Source: Actinoplanes sp. NBRC 103695 (GTDB lineage: Bacteria; Actinomycetota; Actinomycetes; Mycobacteriales; Micromonosporaceae). From it: a DNA stretch of 64,000 nt. Where the stretch lies: the NCBI RefSeq assembly GCF_030269485.1, contig NZ_BSTL01000010.1:1-64000 (forward strand), read 5' to 3'. The translations under genes were made by a program, and so were the position numbers. Below the pieces are notes generated by a model. That model did no database searches. It had not been told where the DNA came from and worked only from the letters and a program-made list of their open reading frames with translations. This document shows, in pieces, positions 8,646 through 18,593 of the stretch (the first letter of the stretch is position 1; each line of letters opens with the position of its first letter).

Positions 8646-9326
8646 ATGACCGGCGTGGCTCGACGTACCTTCGGCATCCGGGTGGCCCTCGACCGGGCGG
8701 GCGTGGCCGCACACACCGGCGCCTCCCGTTCGACGGTTAACCACTGGCATCGGAACCGCGAGCGCACCGGCTTTCCTGGTGCCTTCACCGACGACACGGG
8801 CGGCGAGTGGTTCTGGCAGGACGAGGTCGACGCCTTCCATGCCGCGCACCGCACGGCGAAACTCGCCGTGTTGACCCGCGTCGACCGCAGCGGCGACCCC
8901 CACGAACTCGTCGGCTCCGGCGAGGCGGCGAAGATCCTGCGGTACGGCTCGTATCGCAACCTGCCCGACGAGCTACGCGACCACCCGGACGACGTCGAGA
9001 TCCTGTCCGACGGCAGGCTGCGGCGCCGCTGGTACCGGCGCACGGTGTGGGCCATCGCGGATGCCCGCACCGGCCGCCAGTCCACCGGGCGCACACCGGG
9101 CACGACTGGCGCGCACAAACCACACCCGTACGCTGATGACCCTCGCCTGCAGGTCGCCGTCGACCTGCTGGTCGAGGCGGACGCCGCCGGCCGGGACCGG
9201 CGCGGCCTTGGCGTCGAGCTGGCCCGCCGCCTCGGCGTGCCACAGCGCACCGCGCAGCGACTGCTGACCGCCGCAGAGCCCAACGACGGCCCCGGCACGG
9301 ACTCGGTTCCGTGTGCAAGCCCGTGA
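8646..9326 (+). CDS. Helix-turn-helix DNA-binding protein
   Basis: 226 aa; ATG 8646 follows GAGGGAGG. The N-terminus 'VALDRAGVAAHTGASRSTVNHWHRNRER' reads as an HTH. A second unit 'GSGEAAKILRYGSYRNLPDELR' resembles MerR/excisionase-type winged helices, and the C-terminus 'ELARRLGVPQRTAQRLLTAAE' is a third HTH. This suggests a multi-HTH replication or excision accessory protein. It ends 80 bp before the convergent restriction operon. Confidence 0.7.
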   Translation: MTGVARRTFGIRVALDRAGVAAHTGASRSTVNHWHRNRERTGFPGAFTDDTGGEWFWQDEVDAFHAAHRTAKLAVLTRVDRSGDPHELVGSGEAAKILRYGSYRNLPDELRDHPDDVEILSDGRLRRRWYRRTVWAIADARTGRQSTGRTPGTTGAHKPHPYADDPRLQVAVDLLVEADAAGRDRRGLGVELARRLGVPQRTAQRLLTAAEPNDGPGTDSVPCASP

Positions 9327-9405
9327 CCTCGTAGCGTCCGCGGCACGCCGGAGTGACTCGAGAAAGCCTGTTGCCGCAGGCGTGACCGATGCGGTCAACC
9401 GCAGA

Positions 9406-11856
9406 TCAGTTACCGGCCGCGCCGCCAGCAGCAACGAGGAGCCCGTCCCAGCCCCCGCGAGAGTTCTTGATGGCGGTCTCCGTGCAGAACAGGTATCGCC
9501 AGGTGCCGAATCGTCCGTCGTCGTTGACGAACCGCGCCCATTCCTCGGCTGCAGCCTTCTTGGCCTGGACGTCTTGACGCTGCGCGTTGTCGTCAGACTT
9601 GCCTTCGATGAGCCAATGAACGCCGTCGACGTCAACGGCGACGAAGTCGGGGTAGTACTTGCCCCCGGTGTCGAGCTCGACGTACGCGTTGTCGTCAAGC
9701 CGCAGCCTCAACCACCAGTCGATCTTGGGGCTGCTGTCCATGATGTTCGCGAGCCGGTACTCGGTTGTTTTGGCATCGAACGATGCCACCGGAAGCATGG
9801 ACTTCGTCCATCCCGAGTACCAGCGCCCCCGCTCGAAGTTGTCGTAGCGGTCGAGGACGTCGGTGGGCATCGGACGCGGCTCGGCAGGGAGGGTGACCGT
9901 CCGGAAGACGTACCGGGGTTGCAGTCTCCGGGTGTTGTACTTCTGACGAATCAGGGCGTCAATGCCCTGTAGTGCCTGGTGAGCGCGTTCGGCGCCCCAC
10001 TGCACCTGGTCGTCTCCGGTGGCGCCGGCACCAGCGAGGAAGGCTGCCACTACTCGCCTGTTGGCGTTCCACTCGGGGATCGTCTCGGCTACCAGGCCAA
10101 GGCCGAGAATGCGCGACTCCAGATCGCTTTGCACCTGGCTCAGCGGAACCCACTGCTGGGTCGCCGTTGCGGATTGCTGAGCCTCTCGGCGCACGCTCAC
10201 CCCGCCTTCGACGGTGCGGTGCACGTTCAGGGCTTCCCGCACGAGCGGGATTTCGATCTCTGCGGCGAAGCCTGCCCCCGCCGCACGTGCGTCGGCGTCC
10301 GACACCAGCGACAGCGAGAACTGGACCGGCAGGACTTCCTGCTCGCGGCGCGGAAACGGGATCTGAGGTGCTCCCGGCACGCGCTGAAGGACGCGGTAGC
10401 GGACGTCACGTTCGCCCTGCTCCGCAGCGGCGCCGAACTCCTGGAGGATGAGACCGGCCGTGCCGTCGACGAGTTCGCCGTCCAAGACGCGCGCCGGTGT
10501 GACGAGCCGGAGGGTTCCCTGCTCCGCATGCTCAGTGACCCCTGCGGCGGCCTGTGTGACCGCTTGCCGCTCGGCAGCGGCGTTGAGGGGCTCCCCGGTG
10601 GTGGCCGATTCACCGGTCGGCACGATTCGCTCGATCAGCGCGTCTTTCTGGTCGAGCAGCTTCTTGTACGAGTCGTGTGCGACGAGGTCGACCTGGTCGA
10701 TCATGGGTACGCCGACGCGTCGGCCATACGGCAGTCGCAGACCGCGTCCGAGGATCTGCTCGGTGAGCGACTGCGAGGCCAGTTTCCGGAGCGCGATGAT
10801 GACGCCGATATTCTTGACGTCCCAGCCCTCCTTCAGTTTGTCGACGCTGACGACCGCCTGGATCGGCGAATCCGGCTCCTCGACTTTGGCGAGAGCCACC
10901 AGCGCCTCGTCCGACGACTGAGAGGTGATCTCAAGGATGGCGTTCGGGTCGCCGATCATCTCGGCCGCTGCAAGGCGGTTGGCGACATCCTTGGCATCTT
11001 CGACGGTCTGGCAGACGACGAACAGCACCGGTTTGACCGGCGCTACGCCCTCGCCCTCCGCCCATGCCCGATACGCGGCGGCCTTGATGCGCAGCAGGTG
11101 GCATGCGTCGGCGAGCTGAGTCTGGATGTCTTTGTGGCCGTCTTGCCGGTACACGATCACCGGGATCTTGACCAGCCCGTCGGCGATGGCTTCCGCCAGG
11201 CTGTACCGGTAGATGATCTTGGGGTCGTCGGCGGGATCGGGTGTCGCCGTCAGACCCACCAGGGCCCGAGGGTGAAGATCACGCACGGCTGAGGAAAACT
11301 TCTCGGCTTGTGAGCGGTAGACGTGATGCTCATCGGCAATGACCACGAGGTCGCCGGCGCTCTGGAGGTGGCTGTACAAATCGCTGCCGATGAACTCGTC
11401 CAGCGTCCGTACCCGGCGCGACACCTTGACGGACGGGCGAATCAACTGCTGCACGTTGAAGACGAACAATTTCACGACGTCCGGCTCATGCAGGGCATCA
11501 CCGACCTGACCGCGGGCGAAGTTCTCCCCGGTAATCAGTAGCGGGTTGACGTCCGCACCCGGAACGTACTTCGGGTTGCCGGGAGTGAAGTTGGCAATGG
11601 TCTTGTCTTGGATGGTTTTGCCCGGCGTGACCACCAAGATGTTGCGGACGCCTTGAGCGGCCAGGTAGTCAATGAGCGCCACCATGATGTAGGTCTTCCC
11701 GACGCCGGTGGCGAGGTCGCATACGACCTCGCTGTAGTCGTCGTCGACCGCGATGCGGCTGATGATCTTGGAGACGGCAGCTCTGTTGGGCGTACGAAGA
11801 TCGAGCCGCGACGAGATCTCAGCGATCAATCCGGAGTCGTGCGTCAGCCAAGTCAT
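9406..11856 (-). CDS. res: Type III restriction enzyme, helicase/nuclease subunit
   Basis: 816 aa. An SF2 translocase core with Walker A ATGVGKT (49-55), DEHH box (175-178), GLTATPDP (about 201-208) and the QILGRGLRLP motif VI. A PD-(D/E)XK nuclease sits at the C-terminus: D737, then E751-G-K753 in 'LIEGKSDD'. This is the order seen in Res of type III systems, which translocate on DNA and cut when two unmethylated sites face each other. It is slightly short for Res (often 900-1000 aa) but all key motifs are present. The start overlaps the end of mod by 4 bp, so the two are translationally coupled and probably form a complex. Confidence 0.92.
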   Translation of the reverse strand: MTWLTHDSGLIAEISSRLDLRTPNRAAVSKIISRIAVDDDYSEVVCDLATGVGKTYIMVALIDYLAAQGVRNILVVTPGKTIQDKTIANFTPGNPKYVPGADVNPLLITGENFARGQVGDALHEPDVVKLFVFNVQQLIRPSVKVSRRVRTLDEFIGSDLYSHLQSAGDLVVIADEHHVYRSQAEKFSSAVRDLHPRALVGLTATPDPADDPKIIYRYSLAEAIADGLVKIPVIVYRQDGHKDIQTQLADACHLLRIKAAAYRAWAEGEGVAPVKPVLFVVCQTVEDAKDVANRLAAAEMIGDPNAILEITSQSSDEALVALAKVEEPDSPIQAVVSVDKLKEGWDVKNIGVIIALRKLASQSLTEQILGRGLRLPYGRRVGVPMIDQVDLVAHDSYKKLLDQKDALIERIVPTGESATTGEPLNAAAERQAVTQAAAGVTEHAEQGTLRLVTPARVLDGELVDGTAGLILQEFGAAAEQGERDVRYRVLQRVPGAPQIPFPRREQEVLPVQFSLSLVSDADARAAGAGFAAEIEIPLVREALNVHRTVEGGVSVRREAQQSATATQQWVPLSQVQSDLESRILGLGLVAETIPEWNANRRVVAAFLAGAGATGDDQVQWGAERAHQALQGIDALIRQKYNTRRLQPRYVFRTVTLPAEPRPMPTDVLDRYDNFERGRWYSGWTKSMLPVASFDAKTTEYRLANIMDSSPKIDWWLRLRLDDNAYVELDTGGKYYPDFVAVDVDGVHWLIEGKSDDNAQRQDVQAKKAAAEEWARFVNDDGRFGTWRYLFCTETAIKNSRGGWDGLLVAAGGAAGN

Positions 11857-13466
11857 CGGACAACCCTCTGCTGTAGCAGGTCACGTGGTGCCTTACGAAG
11901 GCGCGATCCGGGGCTCAGATCCCGCAGGAGTATCTCCGCATCGGGGCTGAACGCCTTCGCCACGATAACGACCCGCTCACCATCGCCGAGGCGCGAGGCC
12001 AATGCCCGGACCGTCTCGGTGTCAGCGACGCCGTCGACAACCGCGAGGCGTGACTTACCCTTTCGGCCGGCGAACGGCGGCTCGTCCTGCACGAGGAAGC
12101 CAAGTTGCGCACAGACCGCTCTTGCGAAAGCCTCCCCAGTGGCCCACTCCGCCAGGAACACCCGTCCGTCAACCATCTCGTACATGGGGGCGCCGACGGT
12201 GAGTACTCGGAAGCCGCCGCCCTTCTCCCAGCCGACGGCTTCGGTGACACCGCCGGCATCGTCGCCGTTGACCACACGCTCCAGCCGGGGAGCGATGACC
12301 CCTTCGACGGTCGAGGTCTCTCGCTCGATGGTCACCCAGCGGCGCTGCATCTTGTGTGCCACGGCGGCGGTGGTGCCAGATCCGGCGAAACAGTCGAGGA
12401 CGATGTCCCCAGGGGATGAACCCATCTCAAAGACGCGTTTCAGCAATGCCTCGGGCTTCTGTGTCGAGAATCCGGTTCGTTCTCCCGCCTGGGAGTTAAT
12501 GACGTTGACGTCCGTCCACAGGTCGCCGATAGCGCGCCCTTTGATGCGGTGCAGGTACTTCTTGTACCGCGGGAACCCGTCGGCCTTGCTCGGCCAGTGG
12601 ATGAATCCTGCTTCGTCCAGCGCGTCGAGCTTTTCGCGCATCGTGAGCCTATTGATCTCTGTTGCGGTGAGCCCGAGCTCCAAGAGGATGTTGGTCGGCA
12701 CGGCCCAGCAACGGCGTCTGGTTCCCGGATCGAACCCCCGCCATGGTTGACCACTATCCAAGTGCGGGCGGTGGCTACCGGCGGTCAAATCGCCTGTGTC
12801 GTACTGACCTCGGCTGTCAGAGTTCGAGAAGCGGCTCGCTTGGTAATCCTCGTCCAGGGGCCGAAACAACGGATACAGCTCAGCTGATTCGGAAGCTCCG
12901 TACACGAGGATCTGTTCATGCATTGTGCCCATGGTCCGGCGTGCCAGGCTCTTCGCCGTCGTGCGTTGCCACACCACCGTCCCCAAGTAATTGTCCTGGC
13001 CGAACTCGTCGTCCATCAAGCAGCGGCAACGGTGAACCTCGGTGCTGTCAAGATGCACCCACACGGTGCCGTTCGGAGCTAGCAGCTCATGGATGGCCTT
13101 GAGGCGATCACGCATCATCGTAAGCCAGACCGAATGCTCTAGGGCGTCGTCATAGTCAGCGAAAGCCTGCCCTGTATTGAACGGCGGATCGATATAAACC
13201 TGCCGGACTTTACCGCGATACTCGGCCGCGTATTCCGGGGTGTAGGCCAAGGCGCGAAGCGCATCATGTGAGTCACCGTTGATCAGCAAATTATCCGCAG
13301 CGGCAACCATGCCGAGAGACCCCTTTGCGCTTGCTTCATGCAGCAGGCGCACTTCCACGACTCGGGGATCGTCTCTTTCTACCCATTCATAACCGCCCCC
13401 TGGCGTGCCGAGTAGCGCCTTGTCCTTACCGATCCAGGACAATGTCAGGCGACTGACCGGCGGCAT
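11853..13466 (-). CDS. mod: Type III restriction system DNA methyltransferase
   Basis: 537 aa. The ATG at 13466 is preceded by GAGGAG (13472-13477); the frame is open further upstream but without a ribosome site. The catalytic motif YIDPPFNTG (DPPF, 93-96) precedes the SAM-binding FAGSGTT (360-366), the beta-class order typical of Mod proteins that make N6-methyladenine. The long central segment should carry the target recognition domain. The C-terminal part (about 400-537) continues past motif I. It is coupled to res downstream. Confidence 0.92.
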   Translation of the reverse strand: MPPVSRLTLSWIGKDKALLGTPGGGYEWVERDDPRVVEVRLLHEASAKGSLGMVAAADNLLINGDSHDALRALAYTPEYAAEYRGKVRQVYIDPPFNTGQAFADYDDALEHSVWLTMMRDRLKAIHELLAPNGTVWVHLDSTEVHRCRCLMDDEFGQDNYLGTVVWQRTTAKSLARRTMGTMHEQILVYGASESAELYPLFRPLDEDYQASRFSNSDSRGQYDTGDLTAGSHRPHLDSGQPWRGFDPGTRRRCWAVPTNILLELGLTATEINRLTMREKLDALDEAGFIHWPSKADGFPRYKKYLHRIKGRAIGDLWTDVNVINSQAGERTGFSTQKPEALLKRVFEMGSSPGDIVLDCFAGSGTTAAVAHKMQRRWVTIERETSTVEGVIAPRLERVVNGDDAGGVTEAVGWEKGGGFRVLTVGAPMYEMVDGRVFLAEWATGEAFARAVCAQLGFLVQDEPPFAGRKGKSRLAVVDGVADTETVRALASRLGDGERVVIVAKAFSPDAEILLRDLSPGSRLRKAPRDLLQQRVVR

Positions 13467-13605
13467 ATGTAACTCCTCGCACTGGTTGGACCGACCGATC
13501 GACCACTCCGCGAAAGAGTCTGCCGGGCAGTCTTCGCGGCACGGCCGGGGCTGCGTCACAGGGTATCCGGAACTGGACCACATCGCGCCCACCGACAAGT
13601 AGGGC

Positions 13606-13625
13606 GCCACCCTCCCAAGGGTGGC
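13606..13625. terminator. 8-bp stem hairpin
   Basis: GCCACCCT (13606-13613) and AGGGTGGC (13618-13625) form a perfect stem with loop CCCA. It lies between the HNH remnant and the mod start, so on the minus strand it would end transcription coming from the DUF6338 operon before the restriction operon. Confidence 0.4.
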
Positions 13626-13659
13626 ATCTGTACCGCGATGCCCCGCTACGCCTCCCGTC

Positions 13660-13833
13660 CAGCGCAGCACCTGCTGGGAGCAGGCCTGGCTTGGCGGCCT
13701 CGATATGCGCGAGCTCAGCGATGTGCACGCCGTCCTCGTTGAACAGCCGCGGCGCGACAGCCGGGGAACGCGCATTCGTTGCCCGAATCCAATACGGCTT
13801 GCGGATCGTGTCCCGCAGGATCGGAAGGCGCAT
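13660..13833 (-). pseudogene. Truncated, frameshifted HNH endonuclease remnant
   Basis: Starting at the ATG that overlaps the DUF6338 stop (TGATG at 13831-13835), the frame reads an HNH-like opening 'ILRDTIRKPYWIRA'. The expected zinc segment 'GNECAFPGCRAA' appears in a neighbouring frame, and the reading then returns to the first frame for 'LFNEDGVHIAELAHIEAAKPG'. This matches the CxFPxC...GEiaHIeAa pattern of HNH nucleases, interrupted by two compensating shifts. It stops being recognisable after about 60 residues and the H-N-H core is missing. It was probably the third gene of the DUF6338 operon. Confidence 0.6.
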
Positions 13834-14612
13834 CACGGCTGAGAAAGGTTCTCTTGCGGTGACGCGCCGTCGCCCGATGCAGATGCCTCGACCTGCGGCG
13901 GAGCGGGGTGCTGCGGCGTGGCGTCGGGCAGCAGGTGGGTGACGTCGAGGCGAACGATGTTGCGCGCCGCGATCACGATCATGTGTACCTGCAAGTCGTG
14001 AGTGTCACCGTCGGCGGTTATGTAGGTCAGCGGGACGGTCAGGATCAGCTCGCGTTTGTCGTAGTCAACGGTTCCGGTGCTCCACGACAGCAGGGTGCCC
14101 TGCACGTAGGATCCGTTGTCCTGCAGCACACCGACGACAGTCTTACCGCTGGTCTTCTTCTGTTCGGAGAACGCCCGCCACCAGGTTGAGACTTCGGTGA
14201 TGTCAGTGAGCTGCTTGCCGGTGATCCAGCGCACCGGCGCCTTCGACTCGACGTTCTGGGACCAGCGGACGATGCGGGGGTCGGCCGCGGCCCAGGCGAG
14301 CACGGTGGCGAACAAAAGCAGCCCGAAGGCCCACCAGGCGAGGTGAACGTGATGCTCACGAGCGAACGGCACAGGATCACGTATTAGCGCCCTGACGTTG
14401 ACCGTGCGCCCCGGCATGATCCACCGGAGTAGCGTGGCGAGCACCAGGGTCACCGTCAGGCTCACGACACTGACGAACACGACCCGTAATGTCTCGCGGA
14501 ACGCCGAGCGGGGACCGGACGGCACTGCCTTTTCGTAGCGCAGGACGAACACGAGGCCCGGGGCGAGCAGCACGACGAACAGGATCAGCCCGAGCAGGGA
14601 GGACGGGACCAT
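13833..14612 (-). CDS. DUF6338 membrane protein
   Basis: 259 aa. Three hydrophobic segments lie in the first 120 residues: about 5-25, 45-65 and 90-110. A soluble domain follows with 'DKRELILTVPLTYI' and a C-terminal tail rich in Ala/Ser/Pro. The opening 'LLGLILFVVLLAPGLVFVLRYEK' and 'FRETLRVVFVSVVSLT' match what I recall of DUF6338, found in actinobacteria and of unknown role. It follows the 59-aa gene by 7 bp and overlaps the HNH remnant. Its place between SIR2 and type III restriction genes suggests, but does not prove, a defence-related membrane partner. Confidence 0.75.
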   Translation of the reverse strand: MVPSSLLGLILFVVLLAPGLVFVLRYEKAVPSGPRSAFRETLRVVFVSVVSLTVTLVLATLLRWIMPGRTVNVRALIRDPVPFAREHHVHLAWWAFGLLLFATVLAWAAADPRIVRWSQNVESKAPVRWITGKQLTDITEVSTWWRAFSEQKKTSGKTVVGVLQDNGSYVQGTLLSWSTGTVDYDKRELILTVPLTYITADGDTHDLQVHMIVIAARNIVRLDVTHLLPDATPQHPAPPQVEASASGDGASPQENLSQP

Positions 14613-14619
14613 CTGACGG

Positions 14620-14799
14620 TCAGTCCTTCGACGTCGCTCCCGATGGCGGCGGAGGGGGCGGCGGCGCGCTGGAGGCCGGCGGGGGTACGGAGGCCGCTCC
14701 GGCCCCGTCCAGCTTTTGGCTGCGCTCTGACTCGTTGGTCGAGCGACCCGAGGTCGTGCGGCCCTGCGGGCCGTTGCCCGCTTCGGTGATGCGCGGCAT
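14620..14799 (-). CDS. 59-aa proline-rich partner of DUF6338
   Basis: ATG 14799 is preceded by AAGGAGC, and the stop is 7 bp before the DUF6338 ribosome site region, so the two are co-transcribed. The peptide begins MPRITEAGNGPQGRT, has a charged middle (STNESERSQK) and ends in a run of prolines and 'SGATSKD'. No hydrophobic segment. A longer frame up to 14997 has no better ribosome site. It may be a small cytoplasmic adaptor for the membrane protein. Confidence 0.6.
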   Translation of the reverse strand: MPRITEAGNGPQGRTTSGRSTNESERSQKLDGAGAASVPPPASSAPPPPPPPSGATSKD

Positions 14800-14918
14800 G
14801 TTGCTCCTTCGGTGTCGGCGCAAGACTACCGCCACGGCAGGGGGAAGATTGTGCCGCTTGCGGCGGGTCGAGCCGTGTTCTTTCAGGACGGCCCGCCGAC
14901 CGTGACGGCGCAGCGTCG

Positions 14919-16274
14919 TCAGGGTTCGGGCGTGGGCATTGCTGAGGGGACCAGCACGGTCCAGTGCCCGTCGCCGAGGCCGGTGTCGGTATGCCATTCA
15001 CCGACCGCGATGATGGCTGCCCCGGTGCCGTCGGCGTAGTTGACCGTGATGCGGCTGCCGCCGTCCAGGTGCCCGAGCAAGATGTCGGTCGCGACCTGCT
15101 CTTGTGCGAGATGGGGCAGCTTGCGGGTGGTGGTCCACAGCGACGTGACCGGTTCGATGGTCAGGGCCACGGTGTCGCCCGTGCGGCGCAGCCCAGTGAC
15201 CCGGGCCGCCCGGTTGGCCGACGTCGCGACCACCAGCAGCCGCGACGGGTCTGCCGTTGCAAGCTGGGTGGTGATGGTGCGAGCGGCTTCGTCCTCGAGC
15301 AGGTCGGTGTAGTCGACCACCGGGTCGGCGCCGCTGATCCGGCGGACGTTGCCATCCGGGACGCCGAGGTTGATGAGCCGGTCCGCGATGCCGTCAGGGT
15401 AGGGATTGACCACGTCGACCAGGGTGTCGGAGCCGCTGAGAGCGTCGATGAGCATGCCGGAGGTGACCAGGTCGGTGGGCGGCAGCGAGTAGCCGATCAG
15501 GGCGACCCGGTCGGCCGCGCGCAACGCCTCGGCGGCCGAGCGCCACAGCTCGCGGGTGACGGGGTTGTTGTAGAAGGCGGACTTCGCGGCGGCAGGCGGC
15601 ACGATGAACGGACTCCGGCCGGGCAGAGCCTGCCGGCGGAGGTCCTCGTCGACATCCTGTGGGTCGCCCCAGCTACCCGGCAACTCCCAGCGTTGGATCG
15701 TGGCGCCGGAGATGTCACCAGGCACCCAGTACGTGTCCAACGAGCCATGCAGCTTGAGCAGTCGGAACGTATCCGCGCTGCTGGCCCGGATGAAGCCAGG
15801 CGAGCGGTAGAACGGTGGGACGTCGCGCACCAGCCTGAACGCGCGTGCGATGCCGCCGCCCGGCCACTGCCCCGGATGCAGGTACTCAATGGTGTGCTCG
15901 ATCAACGTGTCGTAGTTAAACGTGATCACGTCGGAATGACCGGTGTGCATCAGGCCGACAAGGCGTTGCAGCCACCAGTCCGGTTGCCCGGCGAGCACCT
16001 CCAATTGGCACTGCGCGACGATCGTGTGGATATTGTCAGTGACGTGCAGAAACAGCCCGTGATTGCTCTGGTTTTCGTGATCGAGTAGGTCGGGCTGCGG
16101 TTCGGCGAGCCGAGACAGCCACGCCTCGAAATAGCCGCCTTTGAATCCGCGCGGGGATCGTGCCGCCGCCGCGGGAACGCGGTCGCGCACGAGGTTGCCC
16201 AGCGTGTCGGTCAAGGGCATCTTGTCGGAGATCGCGAGCGACAAACCGGCACCCAGCACGAAGACGGTTCGCAA
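14919..16274 (-). CDS. SIR2-like domain protein (putative NADase-type defence protein)
   Basis: About 451 aa using TTG 16274, preceded by CCGGAG; the frame is open up to 16442 and an ATG exists at 16319, but neither has a ribosome site. The N-terminus VFVLGAGLS is the nucleotide-binding loop. 'VITFNYDTLIE' (N120) and 'LLKLHGSLD' (H176) are the conserved Asn and His of SIR2 and SIR2-like NADases, and 'ALIGYSLPPTD' is the later strand-loop. The C-terminal 170 residues are a separate beta-rich domain. SIR2 proteins in defence islands deplete NAD on phage infection (known for ThsA, DSR and others). Function here is inferred from the fold signature and neighbours. Confidence 0.82.
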   Translation of the reverse strand: MRTVFVLGAGLSLAISDKMPLTDTLGNLVRDRVPAAAARSPRGFKGGYFEAWLSRLAEPQPDLLDHENQSNHGLFLHVTDNIHTIVAQCQLEVLAGQPDWWLQRLVGLMHTGHSDVITFNYDTLIEHTIEYLHPGQWPGGGIARAFRLVRDVPPFYRSPGFIRASSADTFRLLKLHGSLDTYWVPGDISGATIQRWELPGSWGDPQDVDEDLRRQALPGRSPFIVPPAAAKSAFYNNPVTRELWRSAAEALRAADRVALIGYSLPPTDLVTSGMLIDALSGSDTLVDVVNPYPDGIADRLINLGVPDGNVRRISGADPVVDYTDLLEDEAARTITTQLATADPSRLLVVATSANRAARVTGLRRTGDTVALTIEPVTSLWTTTRKLPHLAQEQVATDILLGHLDGGSRITVNYADGTGAAIIAVGEWHTDTGLGDGHWTVLVPSAMPTPEP

Positions 16275-16485
16275 CAGTGCAACTCCGGTGGATCGAAACG
16301 TTGGTGGGGCTCCCACCATACGTGTCCAGCAACGACGGCGAGACCGATGACACTCGACTCCCACCAGCCCCGATTGGGTGGCGACGGGCACCTGAACGAC
16401 GGGAGCCGCCGCCTGGACGCGTTGCCCGAAGTCGAAGCCCACGGGGCGCCGCCGGTCCCCGTCCGACGACGCCCCGCGTGTAAGT

Positions 16486-16656
16486 TCACTCCTCGTCGTC
16501 GCCCTGCACGGATGCGGCGGTGACCGCGGGGGCTTCGAGCAGGTATTTCAGAACGCCGTTGATGTCGGTGTCCCTCGACTGGGCGGTGCGGGCGAGCACG
16601 TCGTAGACCTGCTCATCGACCTCGATCGTGCGGGCAGCGGGCGCGGGTGATGCCAT
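16486..16656 (-). CDS. 56-aa ribbon-helix-helix-like protein
   Basis: The ATG at 16656 has GGGAGGAA (16663-16669) ahead of it. The sequence 'ARTIEVDEQVYDVLARTAQ' followed by 'TDINGVLKYLLE' has the strand-helix-helix layout of RHH or SeqA-like DNA-binding peptides, with an acidic end (QGDDEE). It is the last gene of the minus-strand group headed by the LysM-BTAD regulator and could autoregulate it. It could also be the solitary antitoxin-like member of a broken pair; no toxin lies beside it. Confidence 0.68.
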   Translation of the reverse strand: MASPAPAARTIEVDEQVYDVLARTAQSRDTDINGVLKYLLEAPAVTAASVQGDDEE

Positions 16657-16737
16657 GTCGGTTCCTCCCGATGATCATGGAGGGGTGCCTGACGGTCGGG
16701 CACCCGCAACCCATCCATGCCGACCGGTGCCGAGGCA

Positions 16738-17181
16738 TCAAGCCTGCGGTAACGGCGCACTGGCGGGCACAGCGGTCGAGGGGACGCCGGGCGGTACCGG
16801 TGTGCGGTAGAAGGCTTCGGTGTCGGCGGCGTCGGCGGCGCGCACGAGGGCGGCGGCGAAGCTGCGGGCTTGCCCGGGGGTGAGATACATCGGCACATCG
16901 CCGCCTGCTGCGGGGGCGCCGACCTCGACGTGGGGGCGTTCCAGGTCGGCCGGGTCGGTGCCGATCCACTCCGGTGCCTTGTCCCAGAACGCGGCCCGTA
17001 CGTGCGCGGCGACCAGTTCACAAGCCTCGTCGTACACGGCCACCGTGGCAGGCGGGCTACGGTGCAGCGCGGTGCCGGGCGGGTCGAGGTCGCCGTGAGG
17101 GCCATCGGTGCACCACGGCGGGCAGGACACCGGACGTGGCCGGGGCAGGACGGCGCCGATCGCGGGAGCGGACTCGTCCAT
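16738..17181 (-). CDS. DUF6907 protein
   Basis: 147 aa. The ATG at 17181 (MDESAPAIG) follows GGAGACC; the frame is open to 17238 without a better start. 'CPPWCTDGPHGDLDPPGTALHRSPP' near the N-terminus and 'PMYLTPGQARSFAAALVRAADAAD' near the end are the pattern I associate with DUF6907, common in actinobacterial accessory regions and of unknown role. The two Cys and His of the first motif could bind zinc. It lies 53 bp after the SpdB-like gene in the same direction. Confidence 0.75.
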   Translation of the reverse strand: MDESAPAIGAVLPRPRPVSCPPWCTDGPHGDLDPPGTALHRSPPATVAVYDEACELVAAHVRAAFWDKAPEWIGTDPADLERPHVEVGAPAAGGDVPMYLTPGQARSFAAALVRAADAADTEAFYRTPVPPGVPSTAVPASAPLPQA

Positions 17182-17234
17182 GTGCGGTCTCCTCAAATCC
17201 ATCGAGCGGCGGGGGAGCGGGGCCGGTGCGCCAG

Positions 17235-18589
<1,355 letters not shown>

Positions 18590-18593
<4 letters not shown>

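Noticed and set aside
9979..11292. 437-aa plus-strand ORF within res
   Set aside because: Antisense to the SF2 helicase motifs of res.
13426..13836. 136-aa minus-strand ORF as an intact gene upstream of mod
   Set aside because: Only the first 60 residues resemble HNH, with two frame shifts; the remainder overlaps the mod leader.
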